NCBI RefSeq assembly: GCF_015832195.1
Contig: NC_052032.1
Coordinates: forward strand, 4,904,618 to 4,968,617
Direction: 5' to 3'
DNA length: 64,000 bases
Source: Motacilla alba alba
Taxonomy: Eukaryota; Chordata; Aves; Passeriformes; Motacillidae
The position numbers and the translations under genes are program-made. The stretch's first letter is position 1. Every line of letters begins with the position of its first letter. Below the pieces are notes generated by a model. That model was not told the DNA's origin, made no database searches, and saw nothing but the letters and a program-made list of their open reading frames with translations. Positions 39,801 to 54,800 of the stretch are shown in pieces.

Positions 39801-42800
39801 GAGCCCTTGAAATAGTTTGCACATATGGTAGTCACTTATAAACTTTATTTTTACCTCCACTGGGATTTAAAATTTAATCGTTGTTTCTTATTCTAAGTCC
39901 AAAGAAATAGCACTAGTGACATTTTAATTGTAGTCTCTTTACAAACTGTTTTACGTCCTGCTCTTGACTTAATTACCTTGCTTCATGCAGGTTCACATCA
40001 AATCCTTAACATCACTTTATTACTTCAGTGTTTTATTTCTGTTTATTTTGCACATTAAAGGCAAAATGTCATTTACAAAGCCTTTTGGTTTACTTTCTTC
40101 ATTTTAGCTTCATCTCCAGGATTCAGCTAAGAAACACCTAACAGCTCCCAAAACCCCCTCAAGTGTTATTCAAAGAATGATTACACCCTGACCCTCAGTT
40201 CTACAAAGTGATTTTTTTTAGGAGCAAAAGAGCCACTTGCTTGACTAAGAAAACTGAAGAGCAGCAGAATCAGGTCCAAGTTTTGTCTAGATACCCAAAC
40301 TCTCCAATATGTTCCTGTTTTTCCCTAACTGCTGCCTATAAATACAAACTGCAGTGGGAAGCAGTGCAAGCTCTGATAATTGCAAAGGCTTTTGGCTCCA
40401 AGTTGTGGAGCTCTTCAAGTGGGTCACATTAAAAGCCTATTCCCACACAGCACTGGAATTGGAAGCAAAGGATCAACAGCAGTGTTATCACATTCCTGTG
40501 CTGCAAAGGTCACTCCTTGGCTTTTTTTAATGTTATTTTTATACTGTCACGTTACTGAGTGGCTTGAACTGACACATTACCTGTAATTAAACTTCAGGGG
40601 ACTTTTCATCTAGCCTGCAACTTCAAGGGACCAACACTGTGACTCTTAGTGAAAACCGTGAGCAGCTTGAAGATGACAGACATGCAGAGTTAGAAAGATG
40701 CTGCTGCAACAAGTGTATTCCACTTGTTATCTCAGTCCTCATGGTGCACAGCAGCTGCCAGGTGCAGGAACCAGGTTTCTGCCTTAAAACAGCAGAACTC
40801 TGTAATGGCCAGGTTTTATAATGGCCAGGAAGAGCTGGACTGACAAGGGATGTAATCATGGAAAAAGTAGAAGAGCCTGTGTGAGATTTGCAATTTGCAC
40901 ATAACTTTGCCTCTCCTATTTCTGCCCCCAGAACTCCCTGAATCCTTCCCAAGGCAAGCTAAAGGTGAGACTGAAAATTACCTTCTTTGCATGAGCTGGA
41001 ATTCTGTAACACACCAAACTATCCATCACTGTAGCAGGTTGCTTGAACTCATTGACCACTCCAATTGTCTGGGAGAATATCTATTGGTTTCTATACATTG
41101 ACTTGCAAGGGTAATATAGTACCTACAGCTCTCAGAGCACAAACTTTGCAATTCTCTCTGCCAACCTTTTCCCCAAGAGACTTTCCTATGATTAATGATA
41201 GCTGAACTAAGAAAAATGAATGTGAAACACTCTAATATAGAAGACTGGAGCAGATGCCTCCCCCTCCTTGTCAGATGAAAACCAGTTTGGTGAATAATTA
41301 AGTTGTGAAGCTCCAAAACCTTCCTCTCAGGCTAAACTACAGCTAGGAAGACTAAATAATAAATTCTGCCTAATGAGTTATTATGCATTTCCCCAACCAA
41401 CTGATCAAATATGAATATCCAGTAAATACACTTTAACTGTCTACATTTAGGCCTGGAGAGAGAATGGATATGTGAAGTGTTTAGTCATGTAAATTTGAAC
41501 AAACTTCTCAGAGAAGAAGCATTCCAACCCTGTTACAGGCACAGTACCATGACAGCCATGAACATCTAAGGGATGAGATGTTTATTCCTCACCAACAGTG
41601 TGTGAAAATAAAAGTCCAAAGTTTCTTGTTCCAAAGAGCTTTAAGTGATGTTTAACAGCATCTTGAAAGTGATGCTTAACAACAGCTTTTGGAAAGCACA
41701 GAGCATAAAGAGCTTTAAAAGCTCTTTCAGATACTTTTTAAAGTTGCCCACCCTAAGGCAGGAACATGGCTCAAGAACACCTAAACCCATTAATGCAGGA
41801 AATTCCTAAAATTGGACCAAGTGTATGATCTGGATGATCAGCTCACATGTAACAGTCTTATTTGATGTAGTTTCCCCTTCTTCCCTTCCAGGACAGTAAT
41901 GCCCAATTCATGTCCAGACAAACTGGGTTTACAGCAGGCCATGAAATACATTTTAGGGGGCTTGTTTGTTGGGGTGTTTGGGGTTGTTTAATAAAAAAAT
42001 GCAAAAATTTAGCATCACCCCAGTTACAGTACATAGAAAGTCACTGCCAATTTCCCTGTGAATGAGTGAAGAGCTAGGGCAGCAGTTCATTACAGAGATT
42101 GAGGGCCTTTTCTACAGTTTATACATTTTTGCTAACTTTATTCCAACAAAATAGAAACACTGATGAATAGGCATCTTGGAGCATAAATAGAACTGAGTTT
42201 TTAAGGCTGTCTCATAAAAAGTTTGCAGCAGATCACCGAAGCAGTCTCCTATTTGTCAAAGAGCAAAATCTCACAGCATATTGTTCAACTCCCACATATC
42301 TACTACTTAATGGGCAACACTTCACAGGCAATGTGGTTCTATCCAATGTACTTGCAGCTCTGAAATTGAAGCAGCTGTTCTGCAAGGAGTAGGAAATAGG
42401 TTAGGGATATAATTTTTATAAGACTGCTCATCTTCTGGCAGGAATGCTTTTCCCCAAGGAGCTCATCATTTACACAAAAAACTTGGACATAATGGAGTCA
42501 AACAGGGCTTCTGTAATCCAGCTAACTTCAAATCCCCTAGCAACTCCCTCCTCAGTCCTATTTTTCCTGTCTTTCCTGTACAGTTATATTCTAGCTGCCC
42601 TGAAAGATGAAAAAAAAAATCTGAATAGAGAAGACAGTTAAATATAAAATACTTCAAATCAATAAATGTTCTTTGTGGCTGTTTTACTGACAGCAGCGAT
42701 CTGTTCTCGCTCTCCTTAACCTCAACGCCCCAAAGAAATCTCAAAGCACACCAAAGATAGAGATTTTGTGATGGCAGCCAAACCACAGTTGACAATCAAA

Positions 42801-45800
42801 CAAAAATGCGTTAAATTGGGAGTAGGAGGGGGAGAGGAACTTCATTTATTTGTAGGTAAAGAGACCCCTCTGCTGGTTTTAAGGAATAGTGCAGGAGCAG
42901 CAATTTCCACGTCTCCCTGCTTTATTAAGGTCCTTATTTAATAATGGAACCAAAACATCTAGTGAATAAAGACAGGCTCATTAAGTCTTTCATGTAATTT
43001 AATATAGCAGGAGACTAATCCCTAACTGAGGAGGATCAGACTCTGGATGCAAGCAGGACTCTGCTCATTATGCAAATGCTGCCCTGGTGGAAGCAACTGT
43101 GAGAAGGCTTTAACAAAATCCACATGACAAAGCATCCAGGTGAGAAGTGTTTTGTGTCAAAGCCTCAGCAGAAGGTGCACCCTTTTTTCAAATGAAGAAA
43201 AGGAGAAACTTGGTCATTCACTTTGTTGCATCAGCTGTGAGTGCTGGGAGCAGGAGAGCTCATCTGAATGCCCACAGCAAGGTAAAAAACCCTCAAGAGA
43301 ATATGAAGCAGCAGAATTAATGAACAGCACCTCCTTTTTATGGTAAACTGTGATCAATTAATCCTGTGCTTTGGGTCTTTTATAAGCCGAAGTTATTTAA
43401 TATACAGCCTTTACAGGGACCCTGCTAGCAGAGCAGAGAGCAGGCTGAGGTTTGGCTCCAGGTCACAATTAGAAGAAAGTTTAAGTAGTGAAATTCAAGA
43501 TAATCTATAGACATGCAACAAGAAAAATATGGTGGAAATGTAAACATACATCATCCTGATGTTCACATTCTCCCATGAGAAAAACTGGATCAACAGTAAG
43601 CATTTACCACTTTTAAAGGTTAATGGTTTTTTTCTAGGACCTAACTATCAAAATTATATTTAAAATATTATTCTGTGCAGATCATGTGCCAGAATTTTCC
43701 TCAGTCTTCACACACAGCATTAGGCAGTGTCAGGCATTTCCTTCCCAAAAGTTATTTAAATTAAAAACCTAATTTAGCTAGAAAAGGACCCGCTAAAGCA
43801 CTGAATGATTTCTACACTTTAGGAAAAAAGCAAAAACGTGATAATAACATTAATGGTTTTGTCACTTCTGCTCTTCTGCAGTTGTGCTTCATCCAGCTCC
43901 TTCTCCATTTTCTCTCTTTCCAAGTTCAGATCACTCAGCTCTTGGCCAGTGACTTTAATTATCCTCTGCAGCCTGCGGTTCTCAGCGTCCTTCGTGAGGT
44001 TCTCCGAGCGCAGCTCTGCCAGCAGGGTCTCCTTCTCCATCAGCAGAGCCTGGTAATCCGCAGCACCCTGGAACACACAACAGCATTCAGGCTCCAGAAG
44101 GGGCTTTTGTGGAGTCTTTACTGCCATTGCATCCCACAACCTGCCCCTCCTCCCAGTGTATCAGAATTGGGGTGCAAAGAAACAGTGAAATGACAAACAA
44201 GGAAAGTGTAACGCTAAAAACTTCCTCTAGTGATGTAACAAAACTTTCCATGACATCCAGCGCAGGCTGAGGAAGTCTGAGGTGACAAAGAATGAGACAA
44301 AGGTCGACATGCAAAGGAGTCACAGTGCAAACAAGGTCATGGCAGTATTACTGATTCACAGAGCTTTAATTACATCAAACTATTTCTGGAGTAGAGTCCG
44401 ATTTCAATCTGGACTAGGGCAGGAAGTTACTGAGTCTTTCATGGAATCACAGAATTAAGGCTGGAAAAGACCTTGAGGATGGAGTCCAGCTGCCAACCCA
44501 GCACCAGCACCGTGTTCACCACCAACCCACGTCCCCAAGAGCCACAGCCGCACATTTTTGGGATGGTGACTCCACCCTTCCCCTTGGCACAGGCCTATTT
44601 TGTGTTCCACCACACTGCTGCAACCCCCTGGAGTCAGAGCAGAGGTGACAGGAGCAGAGGGCTCTGCAGCACCTTTTACTCACACAGAGCTGCCTTCAGC
44701 CCAGGGCTGGAGCTAAGGAGCAGAGTGCTGAGGAGCAGGACTCGCTCTGCAGCGTGGGCTCTGTGGGCAGCAGGGATCCATCACGCACATTTTACACCCA
44801 GAACTTTCTAAAAAATCATCAAGTCCCTTTTCTCCTTCACACACACACAAAAAGCATTACTAAATCACATTTTCACAAATAACGTTCCAGTATTTTATAA
44901 ATAGTGGTTTCACATTTATTGTATAAATAAATCCAAGCAGGTGTCTCACACCCAGCTCAACTCTGCTAATAGGAAGCCTGTGCTGGCACATACTTTTGGG
45001 AAAAATGAACCTCAAGATGACCTCAGCTCCCCAGATAGTTGTGTCTTTATTTTTAACTTATTCTGATATTACATGTTTCTCCCTTAAAGATTCTCAGTTG
45101 GTTTAGATTCAAAAAAAACCCCAAACACTAGAAGGAGAAACAAGGTAAGTTATTTCAACTTCTATTGTTCAAGTAATTTTATTTAGGATTTTTTTTTCAA
45201 AGTAATAAAAATTAAGAATTTTAAAACAAGATTTTAAACTGATTTCCATTCCTCTGATTTCAAAGACAGCAAGCACTGCCTGCTGTGTGGAATTACAGAG
45301 AAGGGAGGAGCACGAATGGGGGAAATCACAACAAATTGCTTGTTCCTACCTTGAATTTTTGGACATGTGCCTTGTGAGTTGCCTCTCTTGCCTTAGCCAA
45401 TGAAGCATTTAACTCTTCAATTTCAGAAGCCAGCTCCTCATTCTTTAAATAAAGTGAAATGAATACTATGTAGGAAAAGTTATTTCCAAGGGATGGCAAT
45501 GCAGTAATTTCAACCCCATCTCATTAAACATTCATCCAACTACACAAAACACTTACAAGAACACCAAATACATCATAGTAAATCTCATATAAAGAAATTC
45601 CTGCTCTTATACACTCACTAGACTGCCTATCACTCAAGTGAAGTATTTCCCACTCTCCCACACAATCTGAATTTCAGCTGATGTTGACCTCTCTCATTTT
45701 AGCTGCCTTTGACAGCTCCACTTACTCAACAACATAAAATACCCCTCGTATCTTCTAAGTGGTGCTCAGAGCTGATAAAAATCAGTATGCAGCTGAAAAC

Positions 45801-48800
45801 ATTTTTCTTTCAAGCTCTTAAGGGAGGAAGATACTTAACGGATACTTTCTCCTCCCTCCTTCAGTCCAAGAGCCCAAACTGCAGACAAGCAGAACTGCTT
45901 GGAGAGGCAGCAGCAGTGACAGGGACCCACTCAAAGCCTCCTCATGGTTACAGTCAGATCAGACCCTGCCACACACACAGCACCCCCCCTCCGTGGTACT
46001 TCAACAAACCAGCAAGATCACAATGATCCTCACCTCTTTTTCCTTTGCTTTTAAGGCAACAGTTAGTCCTTGGATAGTTTTATCCCTTTTCAAACCATTC
46101 TTCTTTTCAACAGCAAGCTCATTTTCTCTCTCTTGCAGCTCTTCTTGCAGTGACTAAATTAGATTATGTGAAAGTTGCATTAACTTCCCACTAAGAGATT
46201 CTGTAACTGCACATTAATAAGTACACTTCCCTCAGAGGTCCTGGAGCTTATTACTCAGATTACCAACATAAAATACAGTCCCCAAAATGAGAGGCAGCAT
46301 CTTACAGAAGTGCCTGGAATATTGTATAAGAAGGGGGCAGGCCACAAGCATCAGCTTCAATATTTGATGAGTGTGTCTATGAGCTTTACTGAAAATTGCT
46401 TCAAAAACAGGAGGGGTCTTCCTGTCATCCCATATAAAAGAGATTTTAACAGAGGACCTGCTCTGCTTTCCCTGGAGTCAGGGCTTCCTGTGCCTCTGAA
46501 AGGATAACAGAGGGAGTCCAACACTGTAAGATGTTAAGGAAACGGGAGCAAAACTGGAACTTACCTGAATTTTTTTTTCAAACGAATTTCTCTCATTTTT
46601 AAACTCCATTCTAAGAGCCTATAAGAACAAAACAGTTGTTATGGCCACTTTCATTCATTCTCAACATAAATACACTCATTAAGCATTAAAGTGAAGCAAA
46701 ATGAGCTTAAAAACCCTGGGCATAAAATAAGCCAGTCAAAACTAAGAAGAAAAATAAATAAAATAGAACAAAAACCCTCAAAACATCATGTTCTTCCATG
46801 CATGAGACAGAACAACTGCACTTGCTGAGTTAATAGAGGTGCATTTTTATGTGACATTTATCTTTGTCAGCAACGTGCTTTTATCAAGAGAGATTTTAAT
46901 TAACACTTTTCCCTGGGGAGATGACAGAATTATTTGTTTTAAAAAAGTAATCATACATAAAACCAGAGTTGTGCAAAGGTATTCACCAGATTTTTTTCTC
47001 CAATACTGCCCCCAAATGATCGTGTGCACTTTGTCCACCTCCTGTGAAATGATTAAAGATGATGCTGTTTTCACCTTGACACACAAATACTCCTGTGAAA
47101 GCAGGGTTTTTCTTCCTGGCACAGACAGAGTTAATTGCAAGACCACCCAAAACTGAAAACTTTTACTACCTCTAATCAATCCAATCATAAAAGATCCTGG
47201 ACACAGACAAAAAAGTGTGTATGTACCGAGCTGAGCAATATTAAGTTCCTAAACAAAAGGGAAGAAAAATTCTCAGATGCCTGACAGCCTCCATAATTAA
47301 CTTTCTTAATTCTGCCAGCTTTAATTTTGTCTTTGAATAACCTATAGGGGAAAAAAAAAAAGACAACAAGCCTCAGGACCTGTTTCTACATTCGAGCGTT
47401 CAGGATCTCTGTCTTCCTACTTAGGAGCCAAGTGAAACAGAAGACTGATTCTTGTACCTTTTGTAAGCTAAAGGGTAACTTGCACTTTATTTGATGTTTT
47501 TATGCCTACCTCCCTTACCACAGCTTTTTTTTTCAGCTCATAACAGCAGAGACACTTCCCAAGAACAAATTCTGAACAAATTCCCAGGTCACATTCTTAA
47601 GTTTTACAGCAGTTATGTCACGCAGTGAGGGATCTGTTAACATCTAGGATTTCCCTAATATATACCTCTGTAAAGCAACTGCACTCTATCTATTCCACAG
47701 GCAACACAACCCCTCAGTGAGGGAATGGATAAATGAGGATGAATAGTGCCCACCAAGCCACAGCATAACCCATGAATGGTAAGGAACTGGAAAATGGAGG
47801 AGGAAATGATATTTTTTTTAATTGGCTGATGTCACTCATGTAGTATCATGCATAAAACCAAACCTTTAAAATCCTACCCCCTCCCATGAGATTTATAGCA
47901 CATAATTGATCAGGCAGTTTCCTCACCTCTATCTCACTATCCTTTTCAAGCCTCAAGGCAATGGTAAGTTCTCTGATTTTTTCTGCTGGCAAGTTCCCGT
48001 GAGAAGATCCACTCTGAGACTTTTCCTTCTCGAGGTGTTGAATTAGAGCTTCTTTACTTTTCAGTGACAGATTCAGTTGCTCTATAAGTCTAAAATTACA
48101 AGATTTTAAGTATTAATCTTGTATCATCTAGCACCAATTCTCCAGTCATTGCAGTGAATCTTGCAGACAACTCTCCTAAGTGAAGACTCAGGAATTGTAG
48201 AACTTAAGGAAGGACTTTTATAACCCTGGAAAACCTGAAAATGGGCTGCAACTTCAACATAAGCAAACAGGGTTGAGCTATCTGCAAAGTGCTCATTCTT
48301 GTTTTCCTCCAATACCACTTCAAATATCAACAGTTAAGATACAATATTTTACTTACATTGTCCTTTACAGCACACACAGAAACCTTATTAATCTATTTCC
48401 TTTCTTAGCCCACACACCACATCCTCATGTGCCTTCAGCAAGTATCTCTAAATTTGTATCTAAGTAGTTCTCATTTCACATAAACAAAAAAAAAACCAAA
48501 AACCCATGCTAAAACCAGGTCAGGTCAGTGCTGTTGTCTTCTGTCAATACACATCTTCACACTCCCAGGATTCCAAGAACAATAATGATGTTTTCTGGCT
48601 GACCTGAGTGCTACACATGAAAACTTTGTAGCATAAGATGCCATCACTGATTCCTCATGTTTTGTATCCTGGATTGTATTCCTAACAGTGTTTCTCTTCC
48701 CATTAAATTTACCAGCCTGACCTATGAGCTAATGTTTCACACATCCTGACCCTTTCAGGCTTGCAGGGAACTTTTAAAGATGACTTTGCTCCACAAAGCA

Positions 48801-51800
48801 CTAAACTGCTGGCTGTGTTGCCATTCACTCCATGGGTGGCCAGTAACTCTCCTGTGCCCAAGGGCAGGACCAAACTAATCAAACCCAAAGCTGTGCTGAC
48901 TCTTCACACTTTAACAATAAAGAATTCCAGCAGTCAGAAACATTACTGGCAACACTTCTGACCTGTCTTTCTCAGCTTCTGTAACCTTGTCCACATCCTT
49001 GGCAGGGGCATTGATAATTGAAGCAAGTTTCTGCTCAGCAGCAATTCTCAGAGCTCTCTCCTTCTCTGTCACTGCAAGGGCTTTTTCCACCTCTTCTTGG
49101 GCAGCTTTAAGAGTCTGAAATTAAAACACACAATCCTGATGCCTCTAAGAACTAAATGCTCATGAATTTTTTCACATACTGAAGTTTCTTCTACCCAACA
49201 TATGTCAGGAGGTTTAATTTAGGAACTTTTACCAAGTATTTCAAGTTCTTTGTAAATGCTTCTGAACTCTGTGTCTGCATTTTCAAGATTAATCCACTTT
49301 CTGTAGTACAGAAAGAAGGGAAATTTGTTTCAAAGAAATAAAAAATACCCTAACTGATAGCAGAACTAGAAACAAAAGTGCCCCTATGCTATGGTTTCAG
49401 ATTTAGCAATTATAAAATGGTTTTGTCCCCCTGTCCTCCCACTATCATAATAAATAGTTACACTTAAATAAAAGAGGTTAAAGAAGGGTTTTTTGTTCAA
49501 TCAAATTAATATTCCCAAGCTCACTGTAGCTAATTGGAACTCTCTCCAACATCATTTATAATATTGTGCAGGAATTGATAAAGTATGAGCCAGACATTTT
49601 TCTCTTGAACAGTAAAAGAAATGGAGATAACAGCCAGAGATTTCTGGAAGTCAACTTCCTCTGGGTGCCCCAACTCACAGAGATAGAGAACACCAAAAAA
49701 AAAGATACACAAAACAACTTGCCATATACTACATCAAATTTGACTCAGATCTTCATTTTCACATTGCAAGTTTCCCTGCTGTGCTCACCCAATTTAGTTT
49801 CCTATGAAATAAAAGCCTCCTTGTAGCCTAACAAGCCATTCCCCCTCTTGCCTTCACATGTGAACTAAAAAGCATCTTTTTGGGGGAGGGAGAGGAAAAG
49901 CTCCTTCACCACTGAACTTCCCCACTCAACCCCTCTCCTGAAAAGCTGTTTGGCCAACATTCACCTGTCATTCAAGAACTCTGAAGGAAATTAATCTTTG
50001 TTAGCACTCCCTAGATCTGTATAATTACATGGTGCTGTGTAAACCTGTGACTAAAACCACACTGCAGTGTTTGAATGCATAAGCAGAATATGATTAATGT
50101 CAGAGGCCAACACTATCTTTGGGCTACAGAAAATATCCCATCTCCATGAGATCACAAAATCTGCTCTTCAACCTATCAGATCTGGAAAACACCAGCCTGA
50201 CTGCCTGATTTGGGACAGAGGAAGCAATTTAAGAACTTCTCTACCAATTCAACAAGGACTGAACTTCTCTACCAATTCAACAAGGACTGAACTTCTCTAC
50301 CAATTCAACAAGGACTGAACTTCTCTACCAATTCAAGCACAAGGAATGTTTCAGAAATCCCACTTCCACTAAAATGAACAAGAGGTCATGCAAATTCCTC
50401 TTTCCTGCTCCTTGAAGGAACCCACTTTAAATGGACTTCAATCATCCTTGTGGCCCCTTCCCTTTACACTACAATTCCTCTGTAAAGTAACCAGAACTCA
50501 ACAATAAACACAGGAATAAACTGTCTCAAGCACAGATGGTAGTGAGGAATGAAAAAAGACATTATGAAAATATAGGTTGACCACAGTATCTCAGATTATT
50601 GTACAAAGACAACAGTGACTCCTTATTATTCCTTCAGCTGTGGTCACTCACCTCTTCCAGAAGGTTTATTCTACCAGTCAGCATTTCCTCCATCTCTTGC
50701 AGCTTCTTCTGTGCCTCCTTCCCATGCTGCACTTCAGCATCACCACCCTGGGCCAAGCTTTCAACTGCCTTACTGAAAGACAAGAACACAGACATAAATC
50801 CCAGTGCACATCAACGTGGAAAACATTTCACATGCTAGCAGCTGATGGATTATGCTCCAGCATCTTCCACCTTCTCTGTACTTGCTTATCACTTTAAGGT
50901 TCAATACAAACATCTACAGACTATACTGCAATGTGGGTGCTATCTGTTAGCTCCACATAAAAGCCTTGGCACACTGGATGAAGAAGTATTTTTAGATGTA
51001 TGATGAAAAAGTGAAATATTTCATTTATATTTCTAAAGCTTCCAAATACACTATAAGGCCTTCAGCAGAGCTGTGTTTTCTACAGGAAGCAGCACTGGAA
51101 TAAACTGAAGACATGGAGCTGCTGAGATCTCTCCATTTGCCTTTCCAGTATTTGTTAACACCTTGTGAGAAAAGAACAGGTAGTGTCTCCTTACTCAACA
51201 CCAGATAAACACTTGTTCATGACTGCCACCTAAACTTTGCTTTCTAGCATGACCTTGTGCAAGGTTCCCTTCAAAGCACAGCAATACCCTTCAAGCAACC
51301 TGGAGAGATCAAACAAAATTCACCTGCTCCTCAGGAAAACAAAGAAAATCCCACTGCAACTGAGGCCCGTGGGGCAATCAACAGCTGCCAGCCTGGATTA
51401 GTTTTGAACCAAACATTTCTAAATAAGTGCCCTTTAGATCCTCCCATTCCTAAAGCACGAGGGAAAAAACACAAAGAAACAAATCCTAAGTAATGGACAT
51501 CAAGAAATAAACTGGTGCTTACTAGGCCTTGATGAGCAGCTTCTCCCTCTCCTGCAGTTCACGCTTCAGACTTTCTAGCTCAACCTTCAGCTCAATGTTC
51601 TGTGACAAAAGAATGAAAATGTCTGGAAAGAACTGGAAGATCACCCATCCCAAAAGTTAGTGGCAGTGTGTAGGTTACTTTTTGCTAGGACCAGCAAATA
51701 TGAAGTATCACTGGGATAAGAAGAGACATTTAGCTGTTAAAAGGTATATTTTGCAAGGTTCAGCCTTCCAGAAATATCAAGAGCATTAAGGACCATCACA

Positions 51801-54800
51801 CTCAAGCGATGCAAATCCCCTGCACACACATTTAACTGCTCTAAGAGGAAGTACTGCACTTCAGCTGGGGAATTTCTAGGGTTTCCAAGCATATTTTTTC
51901 TTTAAGCTACAAGATATATTATTTTCTTTTCAAAACCCGATTTTATCAACTACAGAGGTTTTTGGTAATTTTAGAATTTTTTTTTTTTTTTTATAGCTTG
52001 AGGAAACCTCTCATGATGTAACTGCACAATGAACTCCTTGGCAAGGAAGATGACAAACACCATTTCAACATATCGGCAATTCCAAAAAAATCACCAGTGG
52101 AGAAAACCAGGCAGCAATACTCAGCTGCAGCTGTGATCTACCCAAACATCAATTCATGTTCTTAACTACTGAAATAAGCATCAAGAGAGACTCAAGTTTC
52201 CATCCCATTATGGAAGAGAGACCCGAGGAAAGCACCTGTTTAGGTCACTTTAATTTAAGTTATTGCTGAAAAGGATAAGGTCAGAATAAAACAATCACAC
52301 TAAAATTTCCAATAACAAAAAAAGACTTAAAAGTCAAGTGTAATAGGCAAAAACAAACAAAACAAACTCCTCAAAAAGAGACACAATTCCAGGAAATCAT
52401 TCTAAATGCCTACGATTTTGTAGATTTCTTCAGTGGGACCATCAAACTTCTGCTGCATTCGCTCCTCCAGAAAATAAATACGAAGTTTCAGGTTGAAGTT
52501 TTCTTTTTTCAGATCAGTGATTTGCTGTGAAAGAAAGATAATGAGAAAAAGGGAACAAAAAGGAAAACAATCCTAACCTCCAACAGTTTTGCTTTCACCA
52601 GTGCAAGACCAGAATTCCACCTCCTTGACATAGTTAAAGTCATACATACATGTGGGTGACATACATGTGCAATTGTGAAGGTGTTAATTAAATATGTAAT
52701 AGCCTTGTGCCCTTTGAACTATTCCCTAAAGTATCAAAATACTGTCTGAGACAGTAAGAATTCAGGAGAGACTTCTGAATCTAACAACATTCAGTAATTC
52801 TTCTAAATGATGGAAATTGAACAAATACAAGACGCAACACAGTTTTCATGCTGAAACAGAAATATTTTCTAAGCAAAAGCCTGGGAAGGCAGCTTCATTA
52901 ACAGGACCCAGGTAACTTTATTCATAGCAAGAAAAGCCACAAGCACACAAGTGAGCCCAATCGAGCACCAATAAAACCTTTATCCCATCCCATAATTCAT
53001 AGTGCAATTCTTTGGGGAAAAATTGCTTATCACTTTTAACCTTCCTTGTAGAAGCAGTAACTTAGTTGATGGTTTCATTAAAGAAAGGAGTCTCCCTCTA
53101 AATTTTTTTAAGAGATGAAGCATAAAACATTCATTCAAATAAGACTTATGTTCCCTGCCAGATGCTTTCAGCAAATGGAAATCTAATATGTTACAGAACC
53201 ACTAATAAAATATTTATGTAGGCTTTTCCAGAACACTACAGTGCTATTTGTAAAAATTATTAGCAATACAATTTCCAAAATATTTGGCTCGTGAAACCCA
53301 AGATTACTTTCTGTAACTGCACTCAGAACCTGCATCTGCAAACAACTGTTCAGTTTAATAATCCCTGTCCAGAAAGCTGCCTTGTCATTATTCACAAAAA
53401 GTGAAAATCATCTGAGCAATTGAAAATCCTACATAAACTTTGTGGCTCACTCCCACACCCTGAAGAACCTGTCAGTAAATCATTCCCAGCAGTCCCTGCT
53501 CATTCAGAAAAAGTCCAAGTGACAAAAACACTCTGAAGTTGTACCAGCTGAACTTCTAATTAGTTTCCCTACATTCAACAAATTTCTGAGTCAAAAGGAA
53601 AAAATAATTTCAAAAGAATTCAGCATTTCACAACTCTTTTTACACATATTTCAGTGGCAAGAGATAAACCAAAGTGCTTAAGGGTAATATTTTCAAAAGG
53701 CACATGAAACAGACTATGCAATCATAAAGCATTGAGTGAAACAAATGTCATCTCTGATGTTCAGTTTCTTGGATGAATGTTAGAGCAGGCAGACAATTTA
53801 TAACTTATTGCTTAATGAAGGAAAACATATAAAATGTGAGAAAGCTCACACTGCAAAAAGATTTTAAAGGCAACCCTCTGAACTTATGCATTTGAAGACT
53901 CAGTCTTAATTCCTTTATGCATTTTGATTCTTGTATTTAAACAAGAGGAATGAAAACAAGACAATTATATACATACTGCACAGGATATTCCACAGCATGA
54001 GCAGCATGGCAGCAAATCCTACCTCAGATTAGCTCCTTTCCAAGTCTGCATGGAGCCAGTTTTGTTCAAAAGGGATTTGTCAGCAGTGGCTGTGGTTTCA
54101 CAGCACAAGTTTCCAACTATAAAGGCTGTTTCAGATTTACAGCAAAACTCTAAGAGGATTTGGAGAGACAAGAAAGAATCCCACAAATATTATTACCCAG
54201 CTCCCTTATTTGACACCCATCACCCTTTCTGCTCATGAACACCTCATTACCCATAACAAGGTCCTCCTCAGAGGTGCTTTTCACTTGGCCCATGTAATCA
54301 TGTTTTCTATAATAGAATGGTTACCTCCATATTGCAACAAAGCCAGGCTCCATAAATAATTCAAAAACCTGCACCTCCAACATTCTCCAGCTCAGCACCT
54401 TCTCCAGGTATAAACATTAAAGGACCTTTCCTACATGGATCCACCTTTCAGCCCACTTAAGGGTCATTACATCCATCCTGTCCTCCCTGAGCTACGAGGC
54501 CAGAGCTCATTCTTTTCATTACACCCTTCTTGCAGCCTGTATGAATAACAGAGTTCTAGAAATAAGTTTACTGGCATTTAATGTATATTCTTCTTCCTTC
54601 ATGGCAATGGATCTTTGAGCTTCATTACACTGCTGGCACCCATAAAAGTTCTCATCCCGTGGGAGGTTTTACAGCTCAGTTTAACATGAGGGGTCTGAGC
54701 ACAGCAGGATGCCAGACCTGTGGGGAGGCCCCTGCTCTACATCACACAGGACAAACAGCAACAGATTTTTCCTTCTTTCTGCAACTTTTTTCCCTGTGCC

